14,552 nucleotides of DNA from NCBI RefSeq assembly GCF_000003605.2, contig NW_003145786.1:183897-198448 (forward strand), written 5' to 3'. This DNA is from Saccoglossus kowalevskii (Eukaryota; Hemichordata; Enteropneusta; Harrimaniidae). Both the position numbers and the translations under genes were made by a program. The notes beneath the pieces were generated by a model that worked only from the letters and a program-made list of their open reading frames with translations, did no database searches and was not told the origin of the DNA. Below are positions 1 to 8,981 of the stretch, piece by piece; within the stretch, counting starts at the first letter, position 1, and each line of letters opens with the position of its first letter.

Positions 1-189
1 TTTCTCAGGACAGAGATGTAAGGCACGTACATGGATAAAATGTTAGCGATTTGGTTTAAATTTGATGAGGACGGAGAGAAGAACAGATAATCACTGTTTG
101 CCAATTCACTCTAACTACGTAAACAAAATGGCGGTAGCGACACGATGCTAACTGTTAAAACAACACAATTCAAAATATTTTAATTTTAC
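1..189 (-). other. Beginning of sulfatase intron 6
   Basis: This is non-coding sequence downstream of the exon 6 donor. I checked the minus strand for a continuing sulfatase exon (expected glycine-rich start after WKLLTGQK) and found none. A short YY1-like sequence, AAAATGGCGG, lies on the plus strand near 126-135. Confidence 0.75.
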
Positions 190-356
190 CTTTTTGTCCC
201 GTGAGCAGCTTCCAGTGCCCAACTCTTATCGCCGCCATAACACGGATGTCAAAGTAGGGATTTAGCATCCAAGGTTCCGTCTTAAGGGTGGGAGATTTAG
301 CTCGAATTGGGTCAATATTATGAAGAATTTCTTTACGTCTAGAAGGAAGACCTTCA
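190..356 (-). CDS. Sulfatase exon 6
   Basis: This exon starts after the acceptor CTCTCAATTTCAG with one base completing Ser 364, then encodes residues 365-419 and one base of codon 420. It reads [16 protein letters not shown], then a variable stretch with [20 protein letters not shown]. These match the LLHNIDP and HAAIR...WKLLTG segments of ARSB-type sulfatases. It has no convenient start codon and lies in a different frame from the longest minus-strand ORF here (262-552), so a simple ORF scan misses it. The donor is AAAAG|GTAAAATT, weaker than the others. The next exon is not in positions 1-189. Confidence 0.94.
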
Positions 357-2457
357 CTGAAATTGAGAGCACCAGTATAAGAGAAAATGCTATTTGCATT
401 CTAATTGTAAGAAGACGATTGTCTATAAGTGGGGAAGATACCACTATATTGTAGGGCGCAGTTTGCTTCTCGCGAGGGGGTGCGCCATGTTCATGTATAT
501 AATAATATTTATTGAAAATACAGTGACTTGGGGAAATACGGCCACAGGACAATAAGTTTTACAGCCATGTGCTATATACATGTAGTATATGAGACTAAAC
601 GATTGATGTATGTAGTATGTTCATTAAATCCATGTTCTTGGTTGATTATTTAGTGTGTATGATATGGTTATATCATTTTCAATTCCAGTTTAGACTTTAC
701 TAGTAGTATTTAGTGCATTTGTCATTTGTTTGTCGTCATTATCATCAATCATTTTCCGATATTTTATTTTATTTGTTATTTTCTTCATGACTCAATGTTT
801 AAACTTGTATCTTTGTCATAGGATGTTTGGTGTCACCGTAATGGTTGCCAGGCGGTGAAAATACCCAGATGTCCGCCTCGAGGAATAGTAATTTCCGTAA
901 TATGCTGATGAGTTGCTTTTCTTGGAAGGATGTTGTCGGTGTCCATGGTAACACGATTGCAAGACTTACAGTATTTACAATTTGTTTGTAATGTATAGAT
1001 ATAAAAATATGCGTCTAGTAGTCACATTCACATGAACATTCACGAGCCCATATGTGAAAAACCCAATACTAACATAACGAACGCATATGGTACTACTAAT
1101 ACCAACATATTGACATTGCCCCATATATAACTACCACAATCCAAAACAACATCATGCCCCTTATGTCACGACTAAATACATCGGTTATTAACCCAGATGT
1201 CACCACATACAACAAAATATAGCCATGACTTCATATGTCATGACCAAAAATGTTTTTTATGTCGACGTTCGGTTTAAATGTGTTTACGATAACTTTATGT
1301 TCTACCACAGTGCGCGCTTTTATGACATTCGGGCAACGGATTTTTACACAAGATATAGCCGTCAGTAATCGCAATCGCGATATAATTTTAACTGAATTAC
1401 ATTTACTGACGCAGTAAGGATCACGCGCAGAGCGCCACTCGTCATATCCGGTACCCGTAATACATTGCGGCCAGGACTTGTAATTTAAAGTCGACCTATT
1501 TCCATAGAGTATACAGAATGAACAAATATATGTATATAAAATAACACAAATATTTAATTGCTACAAGCATACAGTGATAAACCTTAGCACCGTAAATCAC
1601 GCAAACACTAACAGATTCGTTTCAGATTAAACTAATTGTTGACTATTCTTACCTAATTGCCTCCCATTGGTTAACTCCGTCCAATGGCTTTGTCCCATGC
1701 GTAGTTCCACCAGCCAGATGCACAAATGTTGGCAACCAATCACCAACATACATTAGTTCAGTGTTTTTTGTTCCCCTCACGTGTGGTTTCAGTAGGGGAC
1801 TGCTGACGAATGCTGGCCCTCGCACACCGCCTTCGTAATGTCCACACTTTTGACCCCTAAGTGGGTAGTTGCTGGCGCCAAACCCAGTTGCACCTCCATT
1901 GTCTGAAATCAAAGAAACATTTACAGAATGTGATATTTAACTTGATATTTTAATTAGGAGAATCCAATACTAACAATTTAATAACACTCCTTTCTCTTCA
2001 TTTTCATCTGCAATGATGGTCATCGCCACATAAACAGTTATTTCACGACGCAGGTGTGGAAGATCAAATACATTTACTAATGTGTTTTATAAATTATAAA
2101 TGGGATCATTGATATCGTCTCTTACCTGTCGAAAACACCACTACAGTGTTGTCCCACATGCCTCGATCTTTTAGGGTCTGTGTAACGTTCCCTATTGCTT
2201 CGTCCATGCATGACGTCATACCGGCGTACAATTTCCGTGACTGGTCATATATGTCTTTACCGTACGCATCGGCGTAACTGTCAGGCACTTCGAGGGGGGC
2301 ATGCACTGCTTGGAATGACACATACAGAAACATGGGCTGTAATACAAAAAGAAATATGTTTTGATCATTTGTCGTATCGGGGGAAAGTAAGTTATAGCGA
2401 ACGGAACTTGGTTATAACACGGATTGAAATAAATAAATAAATAAATAAATAAATAAC

Positions 2458-2508
<51 letters not shown>

Positions 2509-2509
2509 C

Positions 2510-2604
<95 letters not shown>

Positions 2605-5600
2605 GAACAGTTAAGTACCCAACCCAACTTCCCACCCCTACTTGAAATATAGCAAACACACTGGATGATATACTGAGTTCACAATTGCAATTCATTCGAA
2701 CAACACATGCCCCATCGCGCGAAGGAAACTAGTAAAAGACTACTTACAACGTTCGGGTCTTGTTTCCTAATGACTTCTTGTGCCTTTCTTGCATATAACA
2801 TGGTTGAATATTCTCCGGTGTATTCAGGTCCCACCATTTTGTCGCCATCACGCAGGTCCCATGCATCAAGACGATGCCCGTGACATTTTCTTGTATGCGT
2901 GAAATACTCACCACCTGCCAGGTAGAAGCCTAAAACAAACCCATATATTTTGAGGTTGCTGGATGTTTACTATAATAGTGAATATTGAATACGTTTTTAC
3001 TGACGTCTAAGACCTGCACTCCAAAATACAGTATAACAGTATACAAATATAACATAGAGCATATAGTAAAAGAACACTAAATGTTTGTAAATTTTATATC
3101 CTAGATCAATTTTACAAATTCATTATATGTAGCTGTGTCAAATAATATCTAGGAATTTATTTTACCCTAAGATAACCCAAAATAGACAAATTGATAATAA
3201 TTTATATTCATCTTCAATTTTAAAATAATTACATAGGGGACATATTCGTTTACTTCAATAATCTTTGTTCTTGTCGGTCTCTATGACAAGTACATGAGCA
3301 AAGAAAACGCAATAACAAACCCCTGTGAGAGGGGACAGTTACAGAAATTAAATATCGTTCGAATTTTAAAATTTCAGCACTTTTTTTAGTTTATTTATAT
3401 TTGAAATATCACCATTCCAATCCAAATGTGAATGATATTTCAATCTAAAAACACATTTCTTGAATAATGACTCAATATTTGAGACGTCTTGTGAATTTAC
3501 AAACCGCTAACCCATTGCACGATGATAATAGTTGTTTCACATTAATCACACAGTTTATACAATTTATAAAAGAATATCATAAACTGTTTAACAGTCGTTA
3601 CAGTATCTAAATATTAGAATATATAGTCACGGGATGTTTAAAAAAACGCCCCAGGCTTTTAGGCCGTCTGGGCCACCAGTCTCGTTCATTTTGGGGGAAT
3701 TAGTGCTGTGGCGAATTTTACCTACAGTGATAGGATAGTTTAAGAAGTCATTTTTGAACAATATTTTCATTACAGGCTGGATAATCTTTAATAATACCAA
3801 AGCCAGCCATGTTTCTTTCAATAGTCGAAACAGTATTGATATTGATTCAAACATAGTAAACTTAATGTCAGTGACGTTATAAGGAACTCCATATAGTTGA
3901 AAACATGGTATGCTTGATGCTACAGGGGGGTCGGTATCCGTATTTCGAAATAGTCATTCCTTTTTTGAAAACATGAGGTTATACGCTAAATGATTCACAG
4001 ATAAAATTTCAAATAATTAGCGACGATTTTCCTAAACGAATTATAGTTCTGGACTGAAGCGTGAAGATTTTACACGCAGCTGTTACCACGCCATCGTAAA
4101 ATACAGAACACCCTCGCCTTTCGCATTCAGATTCAGTGGCGGATCCAGCAAAATGTATTGGGGGGTACAAGCTTCGCTTAAAATATACGGAGCGTAAATC
4201 GCATATAAGCTATGCGTAATCCAGATGATATGAATCGTCATGCGTTTGAGGGGCCCCCTGGCCCCCTCTGGATCCGCCACTGTTCAGATTTGATCTGCAG
4301 TTTTGTATAACTTACCAAAAAACGTGTCAAAACCTCTATGATTGGGTGTACAGTCCCATTTATAGAATCCCAAATGCCACTTTCCAACCATGTGCGTTGA
4401 ATATCCACTTTCCTTCAGCTTCTGTGGCATCAGAACTTCATCTGTCGGTAGACATCTCTGTTCTTGGGCCATCAGTACTCCGTGCTGCATTGTGGTATGG
4501 ATCTGATATTTAAAGGCAAATATTTATTAAATTAAAGGCTTGTTCATTGGAGTGCAATCTTCGTGTATAATTGTATGACGGATTGCATCATTTAGTATCC
4601 ACGAGTTTAAAGATATCAATATTGTTGAATTAGTTTCCAATGTTGAAATTTACACTAGTTTCTCATGTATTAGTACGTGTGGAAATTTCAATTGTAAACG
4701 GGACGAATATATTATGAAGTATTATGGCAGAGAAAGCATATCTCATGGTTAGAACTATATGTGTTTTACAGGAAATTTACTATTATCCGTTTTATGAGAG
4801 TGCCGGCTGTTTCCATCATAATCTTGGGTATTATTTCCCTGTTACGTTTAGCAGATGGCGGTCAATTGGCAATGGTTATATTCTCTTGGTTGCATGGCAA
4901 CAACAATGAACAGAAACCACCCAAATAAATACAATTGAATAACAATAATTAACCTTTACTATGACAATATTCCAAATGAAATGAACATAGATATCATATA
5001 ACCTCTAATCGTGTTGATTGCACATAACACAATAATAAATCAACAAAGAGCCAATAAATGTTTACACCAATATTGAAAATACACGGAATTAAATTATCAC
5101 CGACATCAAGTAATCGGTGGACTGGTATTAAGTCGATATATCTGTTTATAACGCCACCACGTAAGCGATGGACTGGTCTTAGGTCGATATATCTGTTTAT
5201 AACGCCGCCAAGTAATCGGTGGTCTAGTCTTAGGTCGATATATCTGTTTATAACGCCGCCCAGTAAGCGATGGTCTAGTCTTAAGTCGATATATCTGTTT
5301 ATAACGCCGCCAAGTAATCGGTGGTCTAGTCTTAAGTCGATATATCTGTTTATAACGCCGCCAAGTAAGCGATGGTCTAGTCTTAGGTCGATATATCTGT
5401 TTATAACGCCGCCTGGTAAGCGATGGGCTAGCCTTAAGTCGATATATCTGTTTATAACGCCGCCAAGTAATCGGTGGGATGGTATAAGGTCGATATATCT
5501 GTTTATAACGCCACCTGGTAAGCGATGGTCTAGTCTTAAGTCGATATATCTGTTTATAACGCCGCCAAGTAATCGGTGGGATGGTATAAGGTCGATATAT

Positions 5601-7725
5601 CTGTTTATAACGCCACCTGGTAAGCGATGGTCTAGTCTTAAGTCGATATATCTGTTTATAACGCCGCCAAGTAAGCGATGGACTGGTCTTAGGTCGATAT
5701 ATTTGTTTATAACGCCGCCAAGTAAGCGATGGACTGGTCTTAAGTCGATATATCTGTTTATAACGCCGCCAAGTAAGCGATGGACTGGTCTTAAGTCGAT
5801 ATATCTGTTTATAACGCCGCCTGGTAAGCGATGGACTGGTCTTAAGTCGATATATCTGTTTATAACGCCGCCAAGTAAGCGATGGACTGGTCTTAAGTCG
5901 ATATATCTGTTTATAACGCCGCCAAGTAAGCGATGGACTGGTCTTAAGTCGATATATCTGTTTATAACGCCGCCAAGTAAGCGATGGACTGGTCTTAAGT
6001 CGATATATCTGTTTATAACGCCGCCTGGTAAGCGATGGGCTAGCCTTAAGTCGACACATCTGGTCATAATGCATTGTGACGTATATCCCTGTCATACTAG
6101 TAATTAAATGTATTGTAATCTCTCGGGGACAGCACTGATTACATTTACAAATAACTGATGTGTTATGTATGTAGTGTTTTGCTGAACTGCCAGCATTCGT
6201 TTGGCTCTAAACTGATATGCGATCAATGTTTTCAAATTTGTTGTGCGAAATCGTAATATAACGATCACGTTGTTCAAAGAGCAACTTGGTCTACATCCTT
6301 TGGAAATCGCGTGTAATTTAAATCTGAGTTGAATGATATAGTTAGTCCAATAAAATGAATGGTTGTTACCATGCCAACTAGGTCGGGGTTACACATTTAC
6401 AGCGTCAATATGCTACACGCTTAGTTTTTGATACATCATTGCCGCAATGTTAAGACATAAAGTTGTCGGGGAAATGTGTTCTAAAACTGGGAAATGTGAA
6501 AAAACTGGCATTTCCACACGACATTGTACATTTTTTGAAACATTTGCATTAATTATATTTCTTAAAGATCTTCAATTCACGTATATTCATAGTATCTAGC
6601 ATGTTACACAGTCTATGTGGGCGGGATATTGTGAATATGTAAGTTACGACTGTCTACCCAGTCCAGGATATAAAATTACCTGGACCAAACCACGCTGAAA
6701 TGAGTGGTATCTTATAAACATTTAGGTTACGATTGTAAATACACGCAACGTACCTAGATTAAACCACCATGAATACTGTGGTAATTTGTAAACGTGTGGG
6801 TTATGACTATAAACCCAATTCAACGTACAATTATCTAGACTAAACCACGCTGCAGTGGGTGGGATATTGTAAACGTGTGGGTTATGACTGTAAACCCAAT
6901 TCAACGTACAATTACCTAGACTAAACCACACTGCAGTGGGTGGGATATTGTAAACGTGTGGGTTATGACTGTAAAACCAATTCAACGTACAATTATCTAG
7001 ACTAAACCACGCTGCCGTGGGTGGGATATTGTTAACGTGGGGGTTGTGATTGTAAACCCAATTCAACGTACAATTACCTAGACTAAACCACGCTGCAGTG
7101 GGTGGGATATTGTAAACGTGTGGGTTACGATTGTTAGCCTCTTTCAAATACAAATACATACGTGTATTCCTCTCCACTCGGGAAAACTTTTGAAGAAATA
7201 GATACAATTGTATAATTTCACACATACAAGAGAAGACTCGAGCTGATGGCGACGATTAAGACGTGAATGTTCCTAGTTCGACATTTTTATAATTTAACTA
7301 CACATTTTATATATCTATTGTGTCTATTTATTGTCGGAGCATACTCCCAAATGAAATTCCAATTTAAGCATAAACAGCAGTACTAGATCTCTACTATAAG
7401 ATCTACTCCACTATAAGAAGGGTACAGTGAAAGAAAAAACACACATACACCTACATCTTCTTACCTGATAACGGCCAGTCATCAGAACTGCCCTTGTAGG
7501 AGTACATATTGGCGTAACGTAATAGTTCTCCAGTTTAACTCCTTCCGCCGCAAGCTTGTCGATGTTCGGCGTTCGGATGATAGAATCGTGGTATCCAACA
7601 TCGTGCCAGCCGAGGTCGTCAGCTAGAAAAAAAACAATGTGGGGCGGCTTCGTTGAAGCAACAGTACTAGATACAAACGAAATTAGAGAAATGAGCAAAA
7701 TTATAACGCGACATAATTCGTCCAT
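190..7725 (-). CDS. ARSB: Arylsulfatase B-like sulfatase, spliced, 3' end beyond window
   Basis: This is a type I sulfatase gene that hydrolyses sulfate esters, probably on sulfated glycans in the lysosome or secretory pathway. Six exons (7725-7465, 4502-4316, 2929-2748, 2336-2126, 1902-1653, 356-190) join in phase (intron phases 0,1,0,1,2,1) into 419 residues plus one base. Seen: signal peptide about 1-24; metal ligands D36 and D37; formylglycine site C74 in CTPTR with R78; K128 and H130 in GKWHLG; H222; D281 and N282 in the DNGG motif; K299. The spacings C74-K128 (54) and D281-K299 (18) equal those I recall for human ARSB (C91, K145, D300, K318). One N-glycosylation sequon lies at N260. The C-terminal part, roughly 100 residues by comparison with ARSB, is off the left edge. 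No internal stop or frameshift is present. The symbol means the ARSB/I/J family; strict orthology is not shown, because invertebrates often carry many paralogues. Confidence 0.95.
357..1652 (-). other. Sulfatase intron 5 (1296 bp)
   Basis: The donor is GTAAGAAT and the acceptor CTCTCAATTTCAG. The intron holds no coding segment I can support. Its main internal structure is a decayed tandem repeat around 1046-1260. The minus-strand ORF at 262-552 runs from exon 6 into this intron in the wrong frame and is not a gene. Confidence 0.85.
1046..1260. repeat. Decayed tandem repeat, unit about 36 bp, about 6 copies
   Basis: A CATATG-like core recurs at 1049, 1084, 1122, 1160, 1194 and 1232 (spacings 35, 38, 38, 34, 38). 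Several copies share a following GTCAC/GTCATGAC-like stretch and an A/C-rich filler. The plus strand is strikingly poor in G through this stretch. The copies are heavily diverged, so this is probably an old minisatellite. It is judged by eye only. Confidence 0.45.
1653..1902 (-). CDS. Sulfatase exon 5: DNGG metal site and EGGVRGP motif
   Basis: This exon completes D281, encodes residues 282-363 and ends with two bases of codon 364. The acceptor is TTTCTTTGATTTCAG and the donor GTAAGAAT. It contains the DNGG metal-binding motif, then PLRGQK with active-site K299, then [15 protein letters not shown], a strongly conserved sulfatase segment. Further on are [12 protein letters not shown] and [14 protein letters not shown]. 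The split codon joins to Ser 364, giving ISEG across the junction with exon 6, as in ARSB. Confidence 0.97.
2126..2336 (-). CDS. Sulfatase exon 4: active-site histidine and N-glycosylation site
   Basis: This exon encodes residues 211-280 plus the first base of codon 281. The acceptor is TTTTTGTATTACAG and the donor GTAAGAGA. It opens with [18 protein letters not shown], in which H222 corresponds to the ARSB active-site histidine of the QSVHEP segment. It continues with [19 protein letters not shown], which contains the sequon N260-V-T, conserved in position in ARSB-type proteins. It ends VVVFST with a lone G, so the metal-binding Asp 281 is split across the intron. Confidence 0.97.
2427..2604. 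repeat. (AAAT)n microsatellite, 178 bp
   Basis: The tract is about 44 uninterrupted-period AAAT units, with two single-base changes (C at 2457 and 2509, 52 bp apart). It fills over 40% of the 411-bp intron 3. On the gene strand it reads (TTTA)n and ends 90 bases before the exon 4 acceptor. It produces a spurious minus-strand peptide of repeating YLFI. Confidence 0.98.
2748..2929 (-). CDS. Sulfatase exon 3
   Basis: This exon completes codon 150 (Gly) and encodes residues 151-210. The acceptor is GTTTGTTTTAG and the donor GTAAGTAG, ending in phase 0. It reads [12 protein letters not shown], then a variable loop, then [10 protein letters not shown], followed by the segment with [15 protein letters not shown]. 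This corresponds to the YYSH...DFRDG...YST region of ARSB-type enzymes. It ends in DPNV, directly before PMFLYVSFQ of exon 4. It carries no catalytic residue but is needed for the fold, and the phase match on both sides is exact. Confidence 0.95.
2930..4315 (-). other. Sulfatase intron 2 (1386 bp)
   Basis: The donor is GTAAGTTA and the acceptor GTTTGTTTTAG. It contains a hAT-type MITE at 4134-4282 and a weak imperfect hairpin (3401-3417 pairing with 3430-3443, TTGAAATATCA arms). A 75-codon minus-strand ORF (3627-3854) has no recognisable similarity. Otherwise I see AT-rich unique sequence. Confidence 0.8.
4134..4282. mobile_element. hAT-type MITE, 149 bp, with intact 8-bp target duplication
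   Basis: The terminal inverted repeats are 15 bp and perfect: CAGTGGCGGATCCAG at the left, and its reverse complement at the right end. The element is flanked by the direct repeat TTCAGATT at 4126-4133 and 4283-4290, an exact 8-bp duplication as left by hAT-superfamily transposases. The interior has no ORF of note, and the right half is rich in GGGGCC-like runs. It is non-autonomous and would depend on a hAT transposase elsewhere. The element sits in intron 2, its duplication starting 25 bases past the exon 2 donor. Confidence 0.92.
4316..4502 (-). CDS. Sulfatase exon 2: second sulfatase signature
   Basis: This exon covers residues 88-149 plus the first base of codon 150. It follows the acceptor TTTAAATATCAG and reads [20 protein letters not shown], continuing exon 1's TGRYQ as expected for the family. 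It includes [13 protein letters not shown], the second sulfatase signature, with active-site K128 and H130, and then RGFDTFFG, the conserved segment after the active-site loop. The exon ends in phase 1 at donor G|GTAAGTTA. A hAT-type MITE sits 25 bases into the following intron. Confidence 0.97.
5100..6072. repeat. 51-bp minisatellite, about 19 units
   Basis: Units begin with GTCGATATATCTGTTTATAA at 5132 and then every 51 bp exactly to 5999: 18 full units, with a partial copy on the left and a diverged partial from 6050. The first 24 bases of the unit are nearly invariant (one change, at the unit starting 5693). The rest varies between a few alternatives: AAGTAATCGG or AAGTAAGCGA or TGGTAAGCGA, and GACTGGTCTTA or TCTAGTCTTA or GATGGTATAA. 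The pair 5438-5539 is repeated identically at 5540-5641, a 102-bp higher-order copy. Three overlapping ORFs of over 320 codons (one plus, two minus) run through it. No domain is recognisable in any of them, so I read it as non-coding. Confidence 0.97.
6617..7134. repeat. 81-bp minisatellite, about 6.4 units
   Basis: The landmark GGGATATTGT occurs at 6861, 6942, 7023 and 7104, exactly 81 bp apart, with diverged copies near 6780, 6699 and 6623. Copies on the right are nearly identical, while those on the left are increasingly degenerate and slightly shorter. The period is a multiple of three, so a 167-codon minus-strand ORF (6722-7225) with a repeating [16 protein letters not shown] motif results. 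I see no evidence that it is translated. It lies in intron 1 of the sulfatase. Confidence 0.95.
7465..7725 (-). CDS. Sulfatase exon 1: signal peptide, DD metal ligands, FGly motif
   Basis: This exon gives 87 codons starting at the ATG at 7725, which has a strong Kozak context (ACCATGG). Residues 1-24 form a typical signal peptide: a short charged start, a hydrophobic run around [11 protein letters not shown], then a small-residue cleavage region (TVAS). The mature part opens with [14 protein letters not shown], the first sulfatase strand carrying metal ligands D36 and D37. It ends with [16 protein letters not shown], which fits the sulfatase signature with formylglycine-precursor C74. The exon ends in phase 0 at CAG, followed by donor GTAAGAAG. 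The frame stays open upstream. A second in-frame ATG at 7782, also in good context (A at -3, G at +4), would add 19 residues before the hydrophobic stretch. I prefer 7725 because it puts the signal sequence at the N-terminus. Confidence 0.96.
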
Positions 7726-7841
7726 GGTGTGCGTGGCAGCAGTAGAGATGCGACTCGGTGAACCGTGGTTAATCCCTGCCATCCTTCGCCAACTGTACAC
7801 TGGGTATAAATGACACCAGCTTGGTCGACACATGTGACGAG

Positions 7842-7920
7842 TATTTATGATATCAATAGTGGAATAGAGAAGTGCATATTTTACATAACGTGTCACGTAC
7901 TAGGGAATCACAACTATTGG
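7842..7920 (-). promoter_or_regulatory. Candidate sulfatase promoter (TATA-like and CCAAT)
   Basis: On the minus strand, CATAAATA at 7849-7842 could serve as a TATA-like element, placing a start site near 7815-7820 and a 5' UTR of about 90 bases before the ATG at 7725. A CCAAT box (GTCAGCCAATAG; core 7920-7916) lies about 100 bases upstream of that start, a common position. Both motifs are short. A perfect TATAAA at 7805-7810 points the other way and is not used in this reading. An upstream untranslated exon cannot be excluded. Confidence 0.3.
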
Positions 7921-8981
7921 CTGACTGGTCAATCTATGGTAACCCCTTAGTTTCTACTACACGGTAGGATGAACGATGTTTTGGTATTCACTATTTCGTT
8001 CATTTGAAGTTATTTCTATGGGTACTGTGTGGTGACAGTTCTGCTAATTCATGTTGTACTATTTTACCTACATTGTATTGTGCTCGTAAACATGTTAATG
8101 ATTACAGCGATTTTCTTTATTCAGAGTGTAAACACAACTGAATGTAAAATTAAAATGTAAGCTTTCTGATAAATTACTACTAAATATTGCACAGCAATTC
8201 TTCCAAATTTTAAAAAGTCACTCCCAGTTACTGACTAATTCAAAATCGCCCTAAATATTATATTATTAGTTGTCGCCATTTTGTAAAACGTAGCGTGACA
8301 AAAAAGCAAGGACATCCATCGTTTATTGTCTCTCAGTGCTCGCCATAAACACATGTCACTAAAAACAATAGTACCTTAGGTAGCAAATTGAATCGTCCAA
8401 TCAACCGATGAGATGCCGCGTGTCACATTCCAGTGATACTATGAGGTTATTACGAGGATACCGAAAAGTATACACGAAGACAGTACAGCGGCAGTATCGA
8501 CCGACGCGCAGCAATGGTCGATGCGACGGCTTACTGTCCGAGTACAGGTTTATGGCTTGTTTTCACAACACAGCATAAATATCGGAAGAGGCTGATGCTC
8601 GAATATACCTTAACCATGCCGGGTATTTTGCCACTCAACTTGAACGAAATTCTTGCACATCGAGTGGGGTACAAAAGTGAACAAGGTACACGGGAATGAG
8701 GTTGTAACAAATAACGAATTAACTGGTAATACCCTAATGTTTATACAACAACATACCCAAAATGTGTCAGCTGGCTGCTTAATTTACCAATCCTCCGGGA
8801 TATTCAAACGAGTCACAGAAGAATCATTTCATAAACATTAATCAGCTAGCAAGTTACCTGAACAATGGACTAAATGTAACGTCTATTGGACACCAAGTTC
8901 AAGTCCACTTGCCAGACGCGTAGACCGTAGATATCATGTCAGCCCGATATTATATCAATCAAGTATGGCCAAATATGCATA

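Larger units (their letters stand above)
4503..7464 (-). other. Sulfatase intron 1 (2962 bp)
   Basis: The donor is GTAAGAAG and the acceptor TTTAAATATCAG. It contains two minisatellites, 5100-6072 (51-bp unit) and 6617-7134 (81-bp unit). The stretches 4503-5099, 6073-6616 and 7135-7464 show no gene. ORFs within the arrays are open only because their periods are multiples of three. A short internal duplication around AGATCT...CTATAAG lies near 7385-7420. Confidence 0.85.

Noticed and set aside
262-552. 96-codon minus-strand ORF with a hydrophobic segment
   Set aside because: It overlaps exon 6 in another frame. The exon's own frame matches the sulfatase and has exact splice phases.
2216-2695. 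159-codon minus-strand ORF with YLFI repeats resembling a membrane protein
   Set aside because: It is translation of the (TTTA)n microsatellite running into exon 4 in the wrong frame.
5058-6107. 349-codon plus-strand and 357/329-codon minus-strand ORFs as repeat-protein genes
   Set aside because: They arise because the 51-bp unit is a multiple of three and contains no stop in those frames. They overlap on both strands, lie in an intron and show no constraint.
5100-7134. Regular repeats considered as a CRISPR array
   Set aside because: The units are tandem without unique spacers, and the context is an animal gene with introns.
6722-7225. 167-codon minus-strand ORF with [14 protein letters not shown] repeats
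   Set aside because: It is translation of the 81-bp minisatellite in intron 1, without a domain or splice support.
7802-7812. GGGTATAAATG as a TATA box for the sulfatase
   Set aside because: It is oriented for the plus strand, while the gene is on the minus strand.
8833-8847. 15-bp exact match AAACATTAATCAGCT also at 11269-11283
   Set aside because: Flanks do not align, so it is probably chance in AT-rich sequence.
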